From Planctomycetaceae bacterium (GTDB lineage Bacteria > Planctomycetota > Planctomycetia > Pirellulales > Pirellulaceae), in assembly GCA_027487485.1 (NCBI GenBank), contig JAIYDN010000049.1:62001-126000 (forward strand): a stretch of 64,000 nucleotides of DNA, written 5' to 3'. Under the pieces are notes generated by a model. It searched no databases. It worked only from the letters and a program-made list of their open reading frames with translations, and had not been told where the DNA came from. Of this stretch, positions 1 through 6,938 are shown one piece after another. Numbering within the stretch: position 1 is the stretch's first letter; each line of letters starts with the position of its first letter. A program made the translations under genes and the position numbers.

Positions 1-1051
1 GAATGATTGATGTTACTTCCGAAGCTTCCTTGGGGAATTTGGCTTGGTAATCGGCAAACAGCTTGTGCCATGCTGCACTTGACTCAGCTCCTCGCTTGCC
101 CATGGTATCGCTGAATAGTTTGCGGACCGCATCCGGCACCAAGAACTTAGCGTCTTCAGGCCATCCGTATGCTTTCTTCGTCAACTTGATTTCTTCGTCA
201 CCCAGCGGTGCACCGTGCGCACCGTGGGTATCTGCTTTGTTGGGTGATCCATAACCAATCACCGATCGAACCACGATCAGAGTTGGCTTGTCGTTAGTCG
301 ACTTGAATTCCTGGTAGGCTGCTTGAAGGGCTGTAAGATCGTTAGCATCCTCGACGCGGATCGTGTGCCAGCCGAGTCCTTGAAAGCGAAGAGCAACATT
401 TTCACTAAAGGCGAGGTCGGTATGCCCTTCGATGGTGATTCCGTTATCATCGTAAATCCAGCACAAGTTCGAAAGCTTTAAGTGACCGGCCAGCGATGCG
501 GCTTCCGCAGCAACCCCTTCCATGATGTCGCCATCGCCGCAAAGAGCGTACACGTCGTAGTCGAACAAATCGAAACCAGGGCGATTGTATTTTGCCCCCA
601 TGAACTTGGCGGCAATCGCCATTCCGACCGAATTCCCAACCCCTTGCCCTAGTGGGCCTGTTGTGGTTTCAATCCCGGTTGCATATCCAAATTCGGGATG
701 GCCTGCGCATGGGCTGTGAAGTTGACGGAACTTTTTGATATTGTCGAGCGTGATTGATTCTTGTTCCGTAACCTTACCGTGAGCGTCGACGTTACGGATG
801 CCCGACAAGTGGATCATCGAATACAGCAGCATGGACGCATGTCCGCAGGACAGGACGAACCGGTCTCGATTGGCCCAGTTTGGATCCAGTGGATCGTAGG
901 CAAGGTTTTCGGTCCATAACTGGAAAGCGACGGGCGCTAGAGCCATAGGAGTGCCAGGATGCCCGCTATTGGCCGCTTGCACACCGTCCATGCTTAAGGT
1001 TCGAATGGTATCGATCGCTTGTCGGGTGAGCGAGTTGATGGGTGCGTTCAT
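1..1051 (-). CDS. tkt: Transketolase, N-terminal part (runs off the window)
   Basis: Transketolase transfers two-carbon ketol units with thiamine diphosphate in the pentose phosphate/Calvin pathways. The minus strand is open from ATG at 1051 to the window edge and encodes about 350 of the usual 650-680 residues, so the C-terminal half is missing only because the window ends. Visible family marks are the early NSGHPG motif, the substrate-loop GPLGQGVGNSVGMA, and the ThDP-binding CGDGDIMEG followed by DDNGITIEGHTDLAF. The start MNAPINSLTRQAIDTIRTL is typical. The upstream 134 nt end in a decayed tail of a DUF1553 gene, so this gene may once have followed the DUF1501/DUF1553 operon directly. Confidence 0.95.
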   Translation of the reverse strand, partial: MNAPINSLTRQAIDTIRTLSMDGVQAANSGHPGTPMALAPVAFQLWTENLAYDPLDPNWANRDRFVLSCGHASMLLYSMIHLSGIRNVDAHGKVTEQESITLDNIKKFRQLHSPCAGHPEFGYATGIETTTGPLGQGVGNSVGMAIAAKFMGAKYNRPGFDLFDYDVYALCGDGDIMEGVAAEAASLAGHLKLSNLCWIYDDNGITIEGHTDLAFSENVALRFQGLGWHTIRVEDANDLTALQAAYQEFKSTNDKPTLIVVRSVIGYGSPNKADTHGAHGAPLGDEEIKLTKKAYGWPEDAKFLVPDAVRKLFSDTMGKRGAESSAAWHKLFADYQAKFPKEASEVTSII

Positions 1052-1185
1052 GGATATTTTTCTTGGGTTACGGGTCTCGGTTTTGTGCTGCGTAAACTGG
1101 CTGTCAGAACTGCGAAAGAATAACCATTTTCCTTCAATTTCGCAATCCACGGTCAAGGCATGGATTCGCCAGCCTACAAATTAAG

Positions 1186-1266
1186 CTAGGGATTAAACAA
1201 GAATTCCTTGCAGTTTATCAGGGCCCAAACCAAGTCCTGGTAGGCTTCTTGTTGATTTTCCTTTTG
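1186..1266 (-). pseudogene. Displaced 3'-end fragment of a DUF1553 gene
   Basis: These 81 nt match the last 27 codons, including the stop, of the DUF1553 gene at 2573-2653 with 9 mismatches (89%). The translated tail reads QEAYQDLVWALINCKEFLFN, one or two conservative changes from the intact gene. Seven codons differ, four of them silently. Homology stops abruptly after TTTTG at 1266. There is no start and no upstream homology, so it is a remnant. It lies 134 nt before the transketolase start, where an intact DUF1553 gene would have ended. Confidence 0.85.
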
Positions 1267-1767
1267 CCGCCCACTTTTCGCTTTCTAATTTGTAAACAAC
1301 AAATGGGAGCCCGCGATGGAAGGGGCAGTTCGGTTTTGGAATGACTTGCCGTTCTCTAATACCATTGTTAACGACAGCCAATGAGATAGCAGTTGCCGCC
1401 AATGCGATCGGGGGCGCGAAATGGTTCTGAAAATGGAAAACCCAATGTTTCTTCTGTAGCAGTCAAAAGCACTTCTCTCTTCGACGCTACGTCAGAGAGC
1501 GTCTGTGCTACCGCGAATTCACTCGAACTCGCGAACATTTCCCATCGGCACAAGCTTCGATCGCGTCCAAAAACTCCGTTTTCGTGACCTTGAGCAAGAG
1601 ATTCCACCATCGGGAATCGGCATTCCGGTTTGATTGGAATGCTTACCAGAGTTTTGCCCGAAGTCTGGTGACTCCGGCTACTTGTGATCAGTCATTGACT
1701 TGCGAAGGTTAGCAAAGGAGTCGGGCCACTTTAAGACAATTAACAAGGAGCTGCACCGCTCTCCGAC
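1267..1767. other. Stretch with no recognised gene
   Basis: About 500 nt between the displaced DUF1553 tail and a cluster of hairpins. Short open frames exist on both strands (for example minus 1368-1610 and plus 1393-1587), but they overlap each other, lack a ribosome binding site and match no family I recognise. I see no tRNA or clear terminator. It may be decayed coding DNA carried between the two copies of the DUF1553 tail. Confidence 0.5.
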
Positions 1768-1814
1768 GCCTTCCGTTGGGTTCACCCCAATCGGAAGCTA
1801 CAACTGGAAGCTAC
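1768..1814 (-). repeat. GTAG-headed hairpin repeat, variant copy
   Basis: Read on the minus strand it begins GTAGCTTCCAGTTGT and ends ACGGAAGG, like the direct copies at 1897 and 1966. Its stem tip is different: TTGGGG pairs with ACCCCAA in place of CCGAG/CTCG. Head and foot are kept while both sides of the stem tip change together, which suggests that folding is conserved. It lies inverted relative to the two copies that follow. Confidence 0.6.
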
Positions 1815-1849
1815 AAGCAACGCCCCATTTGAATTCTCACAGGCTTCTG

Positions 1850-1880
1850 GGCCTCCGTCGGGCTTGTCCCGGTCGGAGCC
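1850..1880. repeat. Hairpin (GGC-TCCG-CGGG / CCCG-CGGA-GCC)
   Basis: An imperfect palindrome with arms GGCCTCCGTCGGG and CCCGGTCGGAGCC around a short loop. It sits 16 nt before the GTAG head of the next repeat and appears to be part of the same hairpin cluster. No T-tract follows, so a terminator role is doubtful. Confidence 0.5.
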
Positions 1881-1896
1881 AGCTTTGGCGTCGGTT

Positions 1897-1946
1897 GTAG
1901 CCTTCAGTTGTGCGCTCCGCCGAGATAAACTCGACGGAAGCGAGAG
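1897..1946 (+). repeat. GTAG-headed hairpin repeat, copy 1
   Basis: GTAG head, then CAGTTGTGCGCTCCGCCGAG, loop ATAAA, then CTCGACGGAAGCGAGA. The arms CGCTCCGCCGAG and CTCGACGGAAGCG form a long stem with one bulge. The core is nearly identical to the copy at 48093, 46 kb away. The layout (GTAG tetranucleotide plus imperfect palindrome) is that of bacterial REP elements. Confidence 0.75.
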
Positions 1947-1965
1947 ATGGCCAGTAGTGGGCCTG

Positions 1966-2013
1966 GTAGCTGCCAGTTGTGCGCTCCGCCGAGACGAGCT
2001 CGACGGAAGCGAA
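1966..2013 (+). repeat. GTAG-headed hairpin repeat, copy 2
   Basis: Same family and orientation as the element at 1897, starting 69 nt later. The stem is unchanged, but the loop reads ACGAG instead of ATAAA. Differences confined to the loop point to a folded unit. Confidence 0.75.
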
Positions 2014-2058
2014 ACGCGGACTTGAAGGGGGGATGCGTGTTAGCGCACCAAACCTATT

Positions 2059-2087
2059 GCGAAGGAGGGCACGAGGCCCACCTTCGC
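2059..2087. repeat. Strong hairpin GCGAAGG-A-GGGC / GCCC-A-CCTTCGC
   Basis: Seven- and four-base arms pair perfectly, with an A-A mismatch between them and a five-base loop. No T-run follows on either strand, so it is more likely a repeat-type hairpin than an intrinsic terminator. It lies between the GTAG repeats and the short frame at 2194. Confidence 0.55.
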
Positions 2088-2193
2088 GTAAGCCTCCTCG
2101 GGGTTGGAACTGGCCACGGTTTGAATCTTTTTGCCTCACGGAATGAGTCAAGTCATACTTGAAATTTAATGCCGTAACTGCGTCCATGGCGAC

Positions 2194-2547
2194 TTGGTGG
2201 AGAAGCTATACGAAAGCGTTGGCAAGGAATGGAGTGGCCTGTCAACAACTTTCGGCGGCACGATTCTCATATCCCTCCTGGTGCGTTTGGAGCCATTCGA
2301 CGCGATTGATCCGATTCTCGAAAGGGAACGCGAGAGAGTCAAATCTAATCCCGCCGAAACTTCGTACCTTGTTACGCTCGAGTCGCTGGCGGAGTCACTT
2401 GTGGAACAAGGGCGACTTTCGGAATTCGAAACACGGCTAGCGAGCGTGCAAACTCCTGAAGAAAGACTTTTCCTTCTCTTGGGCGCAATCGTTGGGGCTG
2501 ACGATGCACAACGCACCGCTGGTACGCAAGAGCAAGGGAAAAACTAA
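2194..2547 (+). CDS. Small hypothetical protein or gene remnant (117 aa)
   Basis: I do not recognise this frame. It starts at TTG (next GTG at 2197) soon after an in-frame stop at 2167 and has no clear ribosome binding site. The C-terminal two thirds are rich in charged amphipathic helix (ERERERVKSNPAETSYLVTL, then ESLAESLVEQGRLSEFETR), which looks protein-like; the first 35 residues look less so. It ends 26 nt from the stop of the convergent DUF1553 gene and lies between the two copies of that gene's tail. It could be cassette cargo, the end of a truncated gene, or chance. Confidence 0.3.
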   Translation: MVEKLYESVGKEWSGLSTTFGGTILISLLVRLEPFDAIDPILERERERVKSNPAETSYLVTLESLAESLVEQGRLSEFETRLASVQTPEERLFLLLGAIVGADDAQRTAGTQEQGKN

Positions 2548-2572
2548 AGCTGCAATAGGAACCAACCATTCG

Positions 2573-5143
2573 CTAATGATTGAACAAGAACTCCTTGCAG
2601 TTCAGCAGGGCCCAAATCAAGTCTTGGTACGCTTCTTGTTGATTTTCCTTTTGGCTTAAGTAAGCCAATGCAGAGGAAAGCTCTTGTTCGTGCGGCGATC
2701 GCGAGAACGCCCGCAGGTAGATCTCCCCAATCTTGGACTCTGCCGATTCCCCGGTAGGCGATATGGTTTGAGGCAACGCTTGGGGATCAGCCAACTTCGC
2801 GATCAGTTCCTTCGAGTTGGTGAAATGCAAGCTCTGAGCCAAAGTGGACTCGTTCGCTCGTTCGCATTCGCATGCCGTTGATCCTTCGGGACGACCAAAC
2901 ACCGTTAAGAAATAAGATCGAAACGATGTATCGGGCAGCGCGGTCGCTCGGGTCTTGGCTGGCATCGATTCAAAGCTAGTGCTTGTCCCTAAGAACTGAT
3001 CGACGCAATCCAGCATCTGCTCGGCCGACAATCGCTTGGGATAAAAACGGGAGTAGCATTTGCGATCCCGCAGATTGTCTCCGTTAGGTTCGGTATCGAG
3101 TTGGTAAACTCGCGAGTTGCAGATGGCACGAATCAACGATTTGATATCGTAACCTGAATCTGTTAGCTGCAATGCGAGTGCATCCAGAAGTTCTGGATTG
3201 GAGGGAGGATTGGTAACTCGCATGTCATCTTCTGGCTCGACCAATCCTCTACCCAAGAAGTGTTTCCAGTATCGGTTGGCGATCGACTTTGCAAAAAAAC
3301 GATTCTGCTTATCGACCATCCAATCGACCAGAGCTTCGCGCGGGTCTCGCCCATCTTGATCCTCAACCACAGGCCCATCTAGGCCGGCTGGGCGCAGCGA
3401 CTCGCCCGTCTTTGGATGTGCTGCACGCGGAGCACCCAACGCGGTGAAAACCATCGCCTCATCGGGAGTCGGTCCGGGTTTTGTTCGGACCTGGGAGAAA
3501 AAGGAAGCCAATTGAAAGTAATCCCTCTGTCCCCACTTTTCCATGGGATGATGATGGCATCGAGCGCATTGGATTCGTTGCCCCATAAACAATTGAGCCG
3601 TATCTTCCAACCGACTGAAGTTGTCTGAGACTTGGCGATACCATGCCACTGGTGGATGCACGTCGATGGTTCCTGAGGCGGCTACGATGTCTCGGACAAA
3701 GGCATCAAAGGGCCGATTGAGAGCGATCTGTTCTTGAATCCAACGGTGGAACGCAAACGAGCCCGTTTTCTGTCCGATTCCATCACGGCGATTCCGCAAG
3801 ATCACCATCCATTTGTTGGCAAAGTGTTCAGCGTACGCGTCGCTTGCCAGCAGATTCTCAATCAACTCGCTTCGTTTGCCAGCCGAGAAATTTTGTTGGA
3901 AGGCGCGTGTCTCTTCTAACGTGGGCAACTTGCCGGTCAGATCCAGCGTGACGCGTCTTTGAAATGTAGCGTCGTCGCTCAATTTGGAGATTGGGATATT
4001 AAGCGACTTCAACTGACCGATCACTGCAATATCGATTGGATTGGTTGCTTCGGGCCATTGATTGTTACCGCTCAAGATGGGAACACTTGCGCGGAAGACC
4101 GCAACTTGCCCTTGGTATCGAGCCATGATTGCCACCTCGCCGGCTAGGTCTTTGATCGATACTAATCCAAGCTTGGAAACGTCTGCCATATCCGTGTCGT
4201 TGCTTTCGAACTGGACGGCGGCTGTAACATCCAATGCTTGGCCGTTGGAAAATTGGGCCGTGACCGATAATTGCTGCTGGGTACCGGGTCGCATGCGGCG
4301 GTTGGAGGGTGAGACTTGAATTCCGGTCACGATCGGATCGTTTGCCGACCCTGGTTGCATCCCTTGCGAAATCCAGCGTCGTAATAAACGATATTCGTGC
4401 GATTGGACTTCCATTCTTTGTCCACCGCCGTGGGGGCTGAGATTGATGGCTTTGGTCAGCAGCAAGCTCGAATCAGGTGCTGCTTGCGAAAGGCGGCGTC
4501 CACGCGACTCTTTCACAAGATGTTCGTAGTCTTCTCGTGGTTCGAAGCCCAATAACGACAACTTGAATCCGTTTTGCCCGGCAGCTTTTCCATGGCATCC
4601 GCCTCCATTGCAACCCAGTTTCGTAAAGATGGGAACCACTTGATTGGAGAAACTGACAGCAGGATTATCATCCCAATCCACGACCTCGATCGCGATCGAA
4701 GCAGTCAGGCCTTCTTTGGTTTTTGCAGTTAATGTCGCCGATCCATTTTGAAGAGGCACCAGTTGCGCGTTTGCATCGACGGTGGCAACACCCGATGGTG
4801 TAAACTGGTATTCAACCGACCGAGCAAGGTCCACGTGAAATCCTTGCGTATCGATCCCGGTCAGCAAAACTTGATGCCGAGCGTCACTTCCACGCAGCAG
4901 AAGCTTGGCTGGCTGATCGGTTGGAAGCTGCTGGCTTTCAAATCGTATCGATTGCATGTCTACCGTTATGGATGGCGCCGTAGCGGATTGCGCTGCATCG
5001 GCTACCGGTGCAGCGGCTACCGGTGCAGCGGCTACCGGTGCATCGGATACCGGTGCATCGGATACCGCGTACGATGTGTTGAAGCACAAGAGCGTCCAAC
5101 AGGCCAAGGCGTGCATCATGCAGAACCGTCGAAAGTTATGCAT
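2573..5143 (-). CDS. Secreted Ig-like / DUF1549-DUF1553 cytochrome-type protein
   Basis: An 856-residue planctomycete surface or periplasmic protein of unknown reaction. Order: signal peptide (1-26), a VSDAP/VAAAP pentapeptide repeat (27-51), a bacterial Ig-like region (about 60-155), a PSCyt1-like region with GCNGGGCHG (about 165-260), a second Ig-like region (about 265-355), DUF1549 with CARCHHHP (about 375-560) and DUF1553 (about 600-850). The first motif has four residues between the cysteines (CX4CH) instead of two; the second is a normal CXXCH. Its ATG overlaps the stop of the upstream DUF1501 gene as TAATG, so the two are translationally coupled. A second copy of its last 27 codons lies at 1186-1266. 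Confidence 0.9.
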   Translation of the reverse strand: MHNFRRFCMMHALACWTLLCFNTSYAVSDAPVSDAPVAAAPVAAAPVADAAQSATAPSITVDMQSIRFESQQLPTDQPAKLLLRGSDARHQVLLTGIDTQGFHVDLARSVEYQFTPSGVATVDANAQLVPLQNGSATLTAKTKEGLTASIAIEVVDWDDNPAVSFSNQVVPIFTKLGCNGGGCHGKAAGQNGFKLSLLGFEPREDYEHLVKESRGRRLSQAAPDSSLLLTKAINLSPHGGGQRMEVQSHEYRLLRRWISQGMQPGSANDPIVTGIQVSPSNRRMRPGTQQQLSVTAQFSNGQALDVTAAVQFESNDTDMADVSKLGLVSIKDLAGEVAIMARYQGQVAVFRASVPILSGNNQWPEATNPIDIAVIGQLKSLNIPISKLSDDATFQRRVTLDLTGKLPTLEETRAFQQNFSAGKRSELIENLLASDAYAEHFANKWMVILRNRRDGIGQKTGSFAFHRWIQEQIALNRPFDAFVRDIVAASGTIDVHPPVAWYRQVSDNFSRLEDTAQLFMGQRIQCARCHHHPMEKWGQRDYFQLASFFSQVRTKPGPTPDEAMVFTALGAPRAAHPKTGESLRPAGLDGPVVEDQDGRDPREALVDWMVDKQNRFFAKSIANRYWKHFLGRGLVEPEDDMRVTNPPSNPELLDALALQLTDSGYDIKSLIRAICNSRVYQLDTEPNGDNLRDRKCYSRFYPKRLSAEQMLDCVDQFLGTSTSFESMPAKTRATALPDTSFRSYFLTVFGRPEGSTACECERANESTLAQSLHFTNSKELIAKLADPQALPQTISPTGESAESKIGEIYLRAFSRSPHEQELSSALAYLSQKENQQEAYQDLIWALLNCKEFLFNH
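4995..5067 (-). repeat. 15-bp in-frame tandem repeat, about five units
   Basis: Units of the form GCATCGGCTACCGGT / GCAGCGGCTACCGGT occur four times plus a 13-nt partial unit. On the minus strand they encode the pentapeptides VSDAP, VSDAP, VAAAP, VAAAP and VADAA directly after the signal peptide. Since 15 is divisible by three, unit gain or loss would only change the length of this linker. Confidence 0.9.
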
Positions 5144-6498
5144 TAAATTAGTTCCCGAATTGGCTCATGTTCAACAAGAAACTGGGGACGACCGGTAGGA
5201 TCCGGGAGCGTCGTGGTGGAAACGTTGATGCCAAGATTGTGATAAAGCGTAGCGATCACCTCTTGCACGTGGACCGGGCGAAGGGTCGCGTATTCGCCCA
5301 ATCGGTTGGTTTCGCCGATCACTTGTCCTGGACGGATTCCGCCTCCGGCCAACCATGCGCAGCTGACAGGTGACCAGTGATCTCGTCCCGCCTCTTTATT
5401 GATTTTAGGCGTGCGACCGAATTCGCCCCACACGACAATACTGACATCATCCAACATTCCTCGCGACTCGAGGTCTTCGACCAATGCGCTCAAGCACTGA
5501 TCCAATTTGCCGCCGTGGTCGCGAACCATATCGAAGTTTTTGGAATGGCTGTCCCAGCGACCAAAAGACAGGCTGACCACTCGAACGCCCGCTTCGATCA
5601 ATCGACGAGCGATCAACAAATGGTCGTTACGAGTTGCAACGCCGTCATACTGAAATTGGTATGGCTTTCCATCTCCGTAACGTGCAATGGTCTCTGGCGA
5701 TTCTTTGGAGATATCCAATGCGTCCACAAGTTTGCTGCTGGTCAACACATCTAACGCTCGTTGATTGAATGCGTCCATTCCTTCGATGACACCGGACGTG
5801 TCGATATCGCGGCGCATCGCGTCCAGGCTGGTCAGCAGACGCTTTCGGTCTTGAAGCCGTTCCAGCGAGATCCCGTTGAGCTTCATGTTTTCGATACCGG
5901 GGCCGTCGGGTTTGAAAGCACCATGCGATGCACCCAAGAACCCGGCGCTACCGCAGTCCGACCATGGCACGTGGCTTGATCGTTCTGCCAAGCCAACAAA
6001 GGGGGGGACCGCAGGATCGACATGGCCTTGTAACTTAGAAACCGCACCACCGATGGAAGGGCGACCACCCAAGGTCTTCAGGTCGTCTGGAATCCAGCCG
6101 CTTAAACATTGATACGACTCATGACGATCTTTGCTTCCAACCACGGAACGGATGATGGCAGCTTTGTCCATGTGCCGAGCAAGCTTCGGAAACACTTCGC
6201 AAATTTGAATGCCAGATACGTTGGTAGAAATCGGACGAAACTCGCCGCGAATCTCCGAAGGTGCCTGAGTCTTGATATCCCACATGTCTTGGTGCGGAGG
6301 TCCCCCGCCCAAGAAAATCTGAATGAGAGCCTTATGCGAATTGGACTTGCCCTGGTTCGATTCGGCACGCAAGACATCGGCTAGTCCAAAAGCGGTTGCA
6401 CCAAAGCTCATGCCGCCAATCTTGAGAAACGAGCGACGCGATTCGCGATCGCAGTAGCTGCGCGAAGCGCCATGTTGGCCAAAAATGGTTAACATCAT
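5143..6498 (-). CDS. DUF1501 protein, Tat-exported
   Basis: DUF1501 proteins belong to the alkaline-phosphatase/sulfatase-like fold and are common in planctomycetes beside DUF1549/DUF1553 genes; their substrate is not known. The frame is open further upstream, but I place the start at ATG 6498 (MMLTIFGQHG). That puts the twin-arginine signal RRSFLKIGGMSFGATAFGLA near the N-terminus, giving 451 residues. Family marks are GGPPHQDMWD near the N-terminus, DRHESYQCLSGW, LSFGRWDSHSKNF and VVWGEFGRTPKIN plus GRDHWSPVSCAWLAGGG near the C-terminus. It is the first gene of a two-gene operon and overlaps the next start. Confidence 0.9.
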   Translation of the reverse strand: MMLTIFGQHGASRSYCDRESRRSFLKIGGMSFGATAFGLADVLRAESNQGKSNSHKALIQIFLGGGPPHQDMWDIKTQAPSEIRGEFRPISTNVSGIQICEVFPKLARHMDKAAIIRSVVGSKDRHESYQCLSGWIPDDLKTLGGRPSIGGAVSKLQGHVDPAVPPFVGLAERSSHVPWSDCGSAGFLGASHGAFKPDGPGIENMKLNGISLERLQDRKRLLTSLDAMRRDIDTSGVIEGMDAFNQRALDVLTSSKLVDALDISKESPETIARYGDGKPYQFQYDGVATRNDHLLIARRLIEAGVRVVSLSFGRWDSHSKNFDMVRDHGGKLDQCLSALVEDLESRGMLDDVSIVVWGEFGRTPKINKEAGRDHWSPVSCAWLAGGGIRPGQVIGETNRLGEYATLRPVHVQEVIATLYHNLGINVSTTTLPDPTGRPQFLVEHEPIRELI

Positions 6499-6938
6499 TG
6501 CGTCCGTGGGGTAGGAAGTTGTGGCTGGGACTGAGTTTGAATCGGAGAATCCAAAACCAGTTGGGCGGGTGGGGGCTTCTAAGGAAAAACACCTTATGAG
6601 CCAATCTTCGGTTGGTAAGTCGGTCTTATCTTTCGAATCTTTCGACCCGATTGGAAGGCTGACTTCACATGAAGCGTACAAAGTAGTTTAGCATACGGCA
6701 AAGTCCAATCCTACCAGCGGAACGAAATTGCCCCCTTTGGCAGCCTTGATAAAAGGAAAAAAAGAACCTCGGATGCTCGTCAGCGTGCACTTTTGGGGGC
6801 AAACCGAAGGGACAGCCCGAGAAACGGGCGGCCTTGGAATCGAGCGTTCCTGTTCCAGCAAGCACCTCCATACCGCAGGCTCTGGGGGGATTCTCGACTG
6901 AATTTTTCTGCCCTTTCTCAAAACAACCGGAGCACTGC
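6499..6938. promoter_or_regulatory. Divergent intergenic region
   Basis: 440 nt between the DUF1501 operon (minus) and the alpha-galactosidase gene (plus); it must hold both promoters. I cannot assign -35/-10 boxes with confidence. An A-rich run near 6750-6765 is the only marked compositional feature. A GGAG ribosome binding site at 6929-6932 serves the plus-strand gene. Confidence 0.4.

Noticed and set aside
2159-2440. A 93-codon frame overlapping the 2194 frame
   Set aside because: Its composition is basic and Ser/Trp-rich with no helix pattern; the 2194 frame looks more protein-like, though it too is uncertain.
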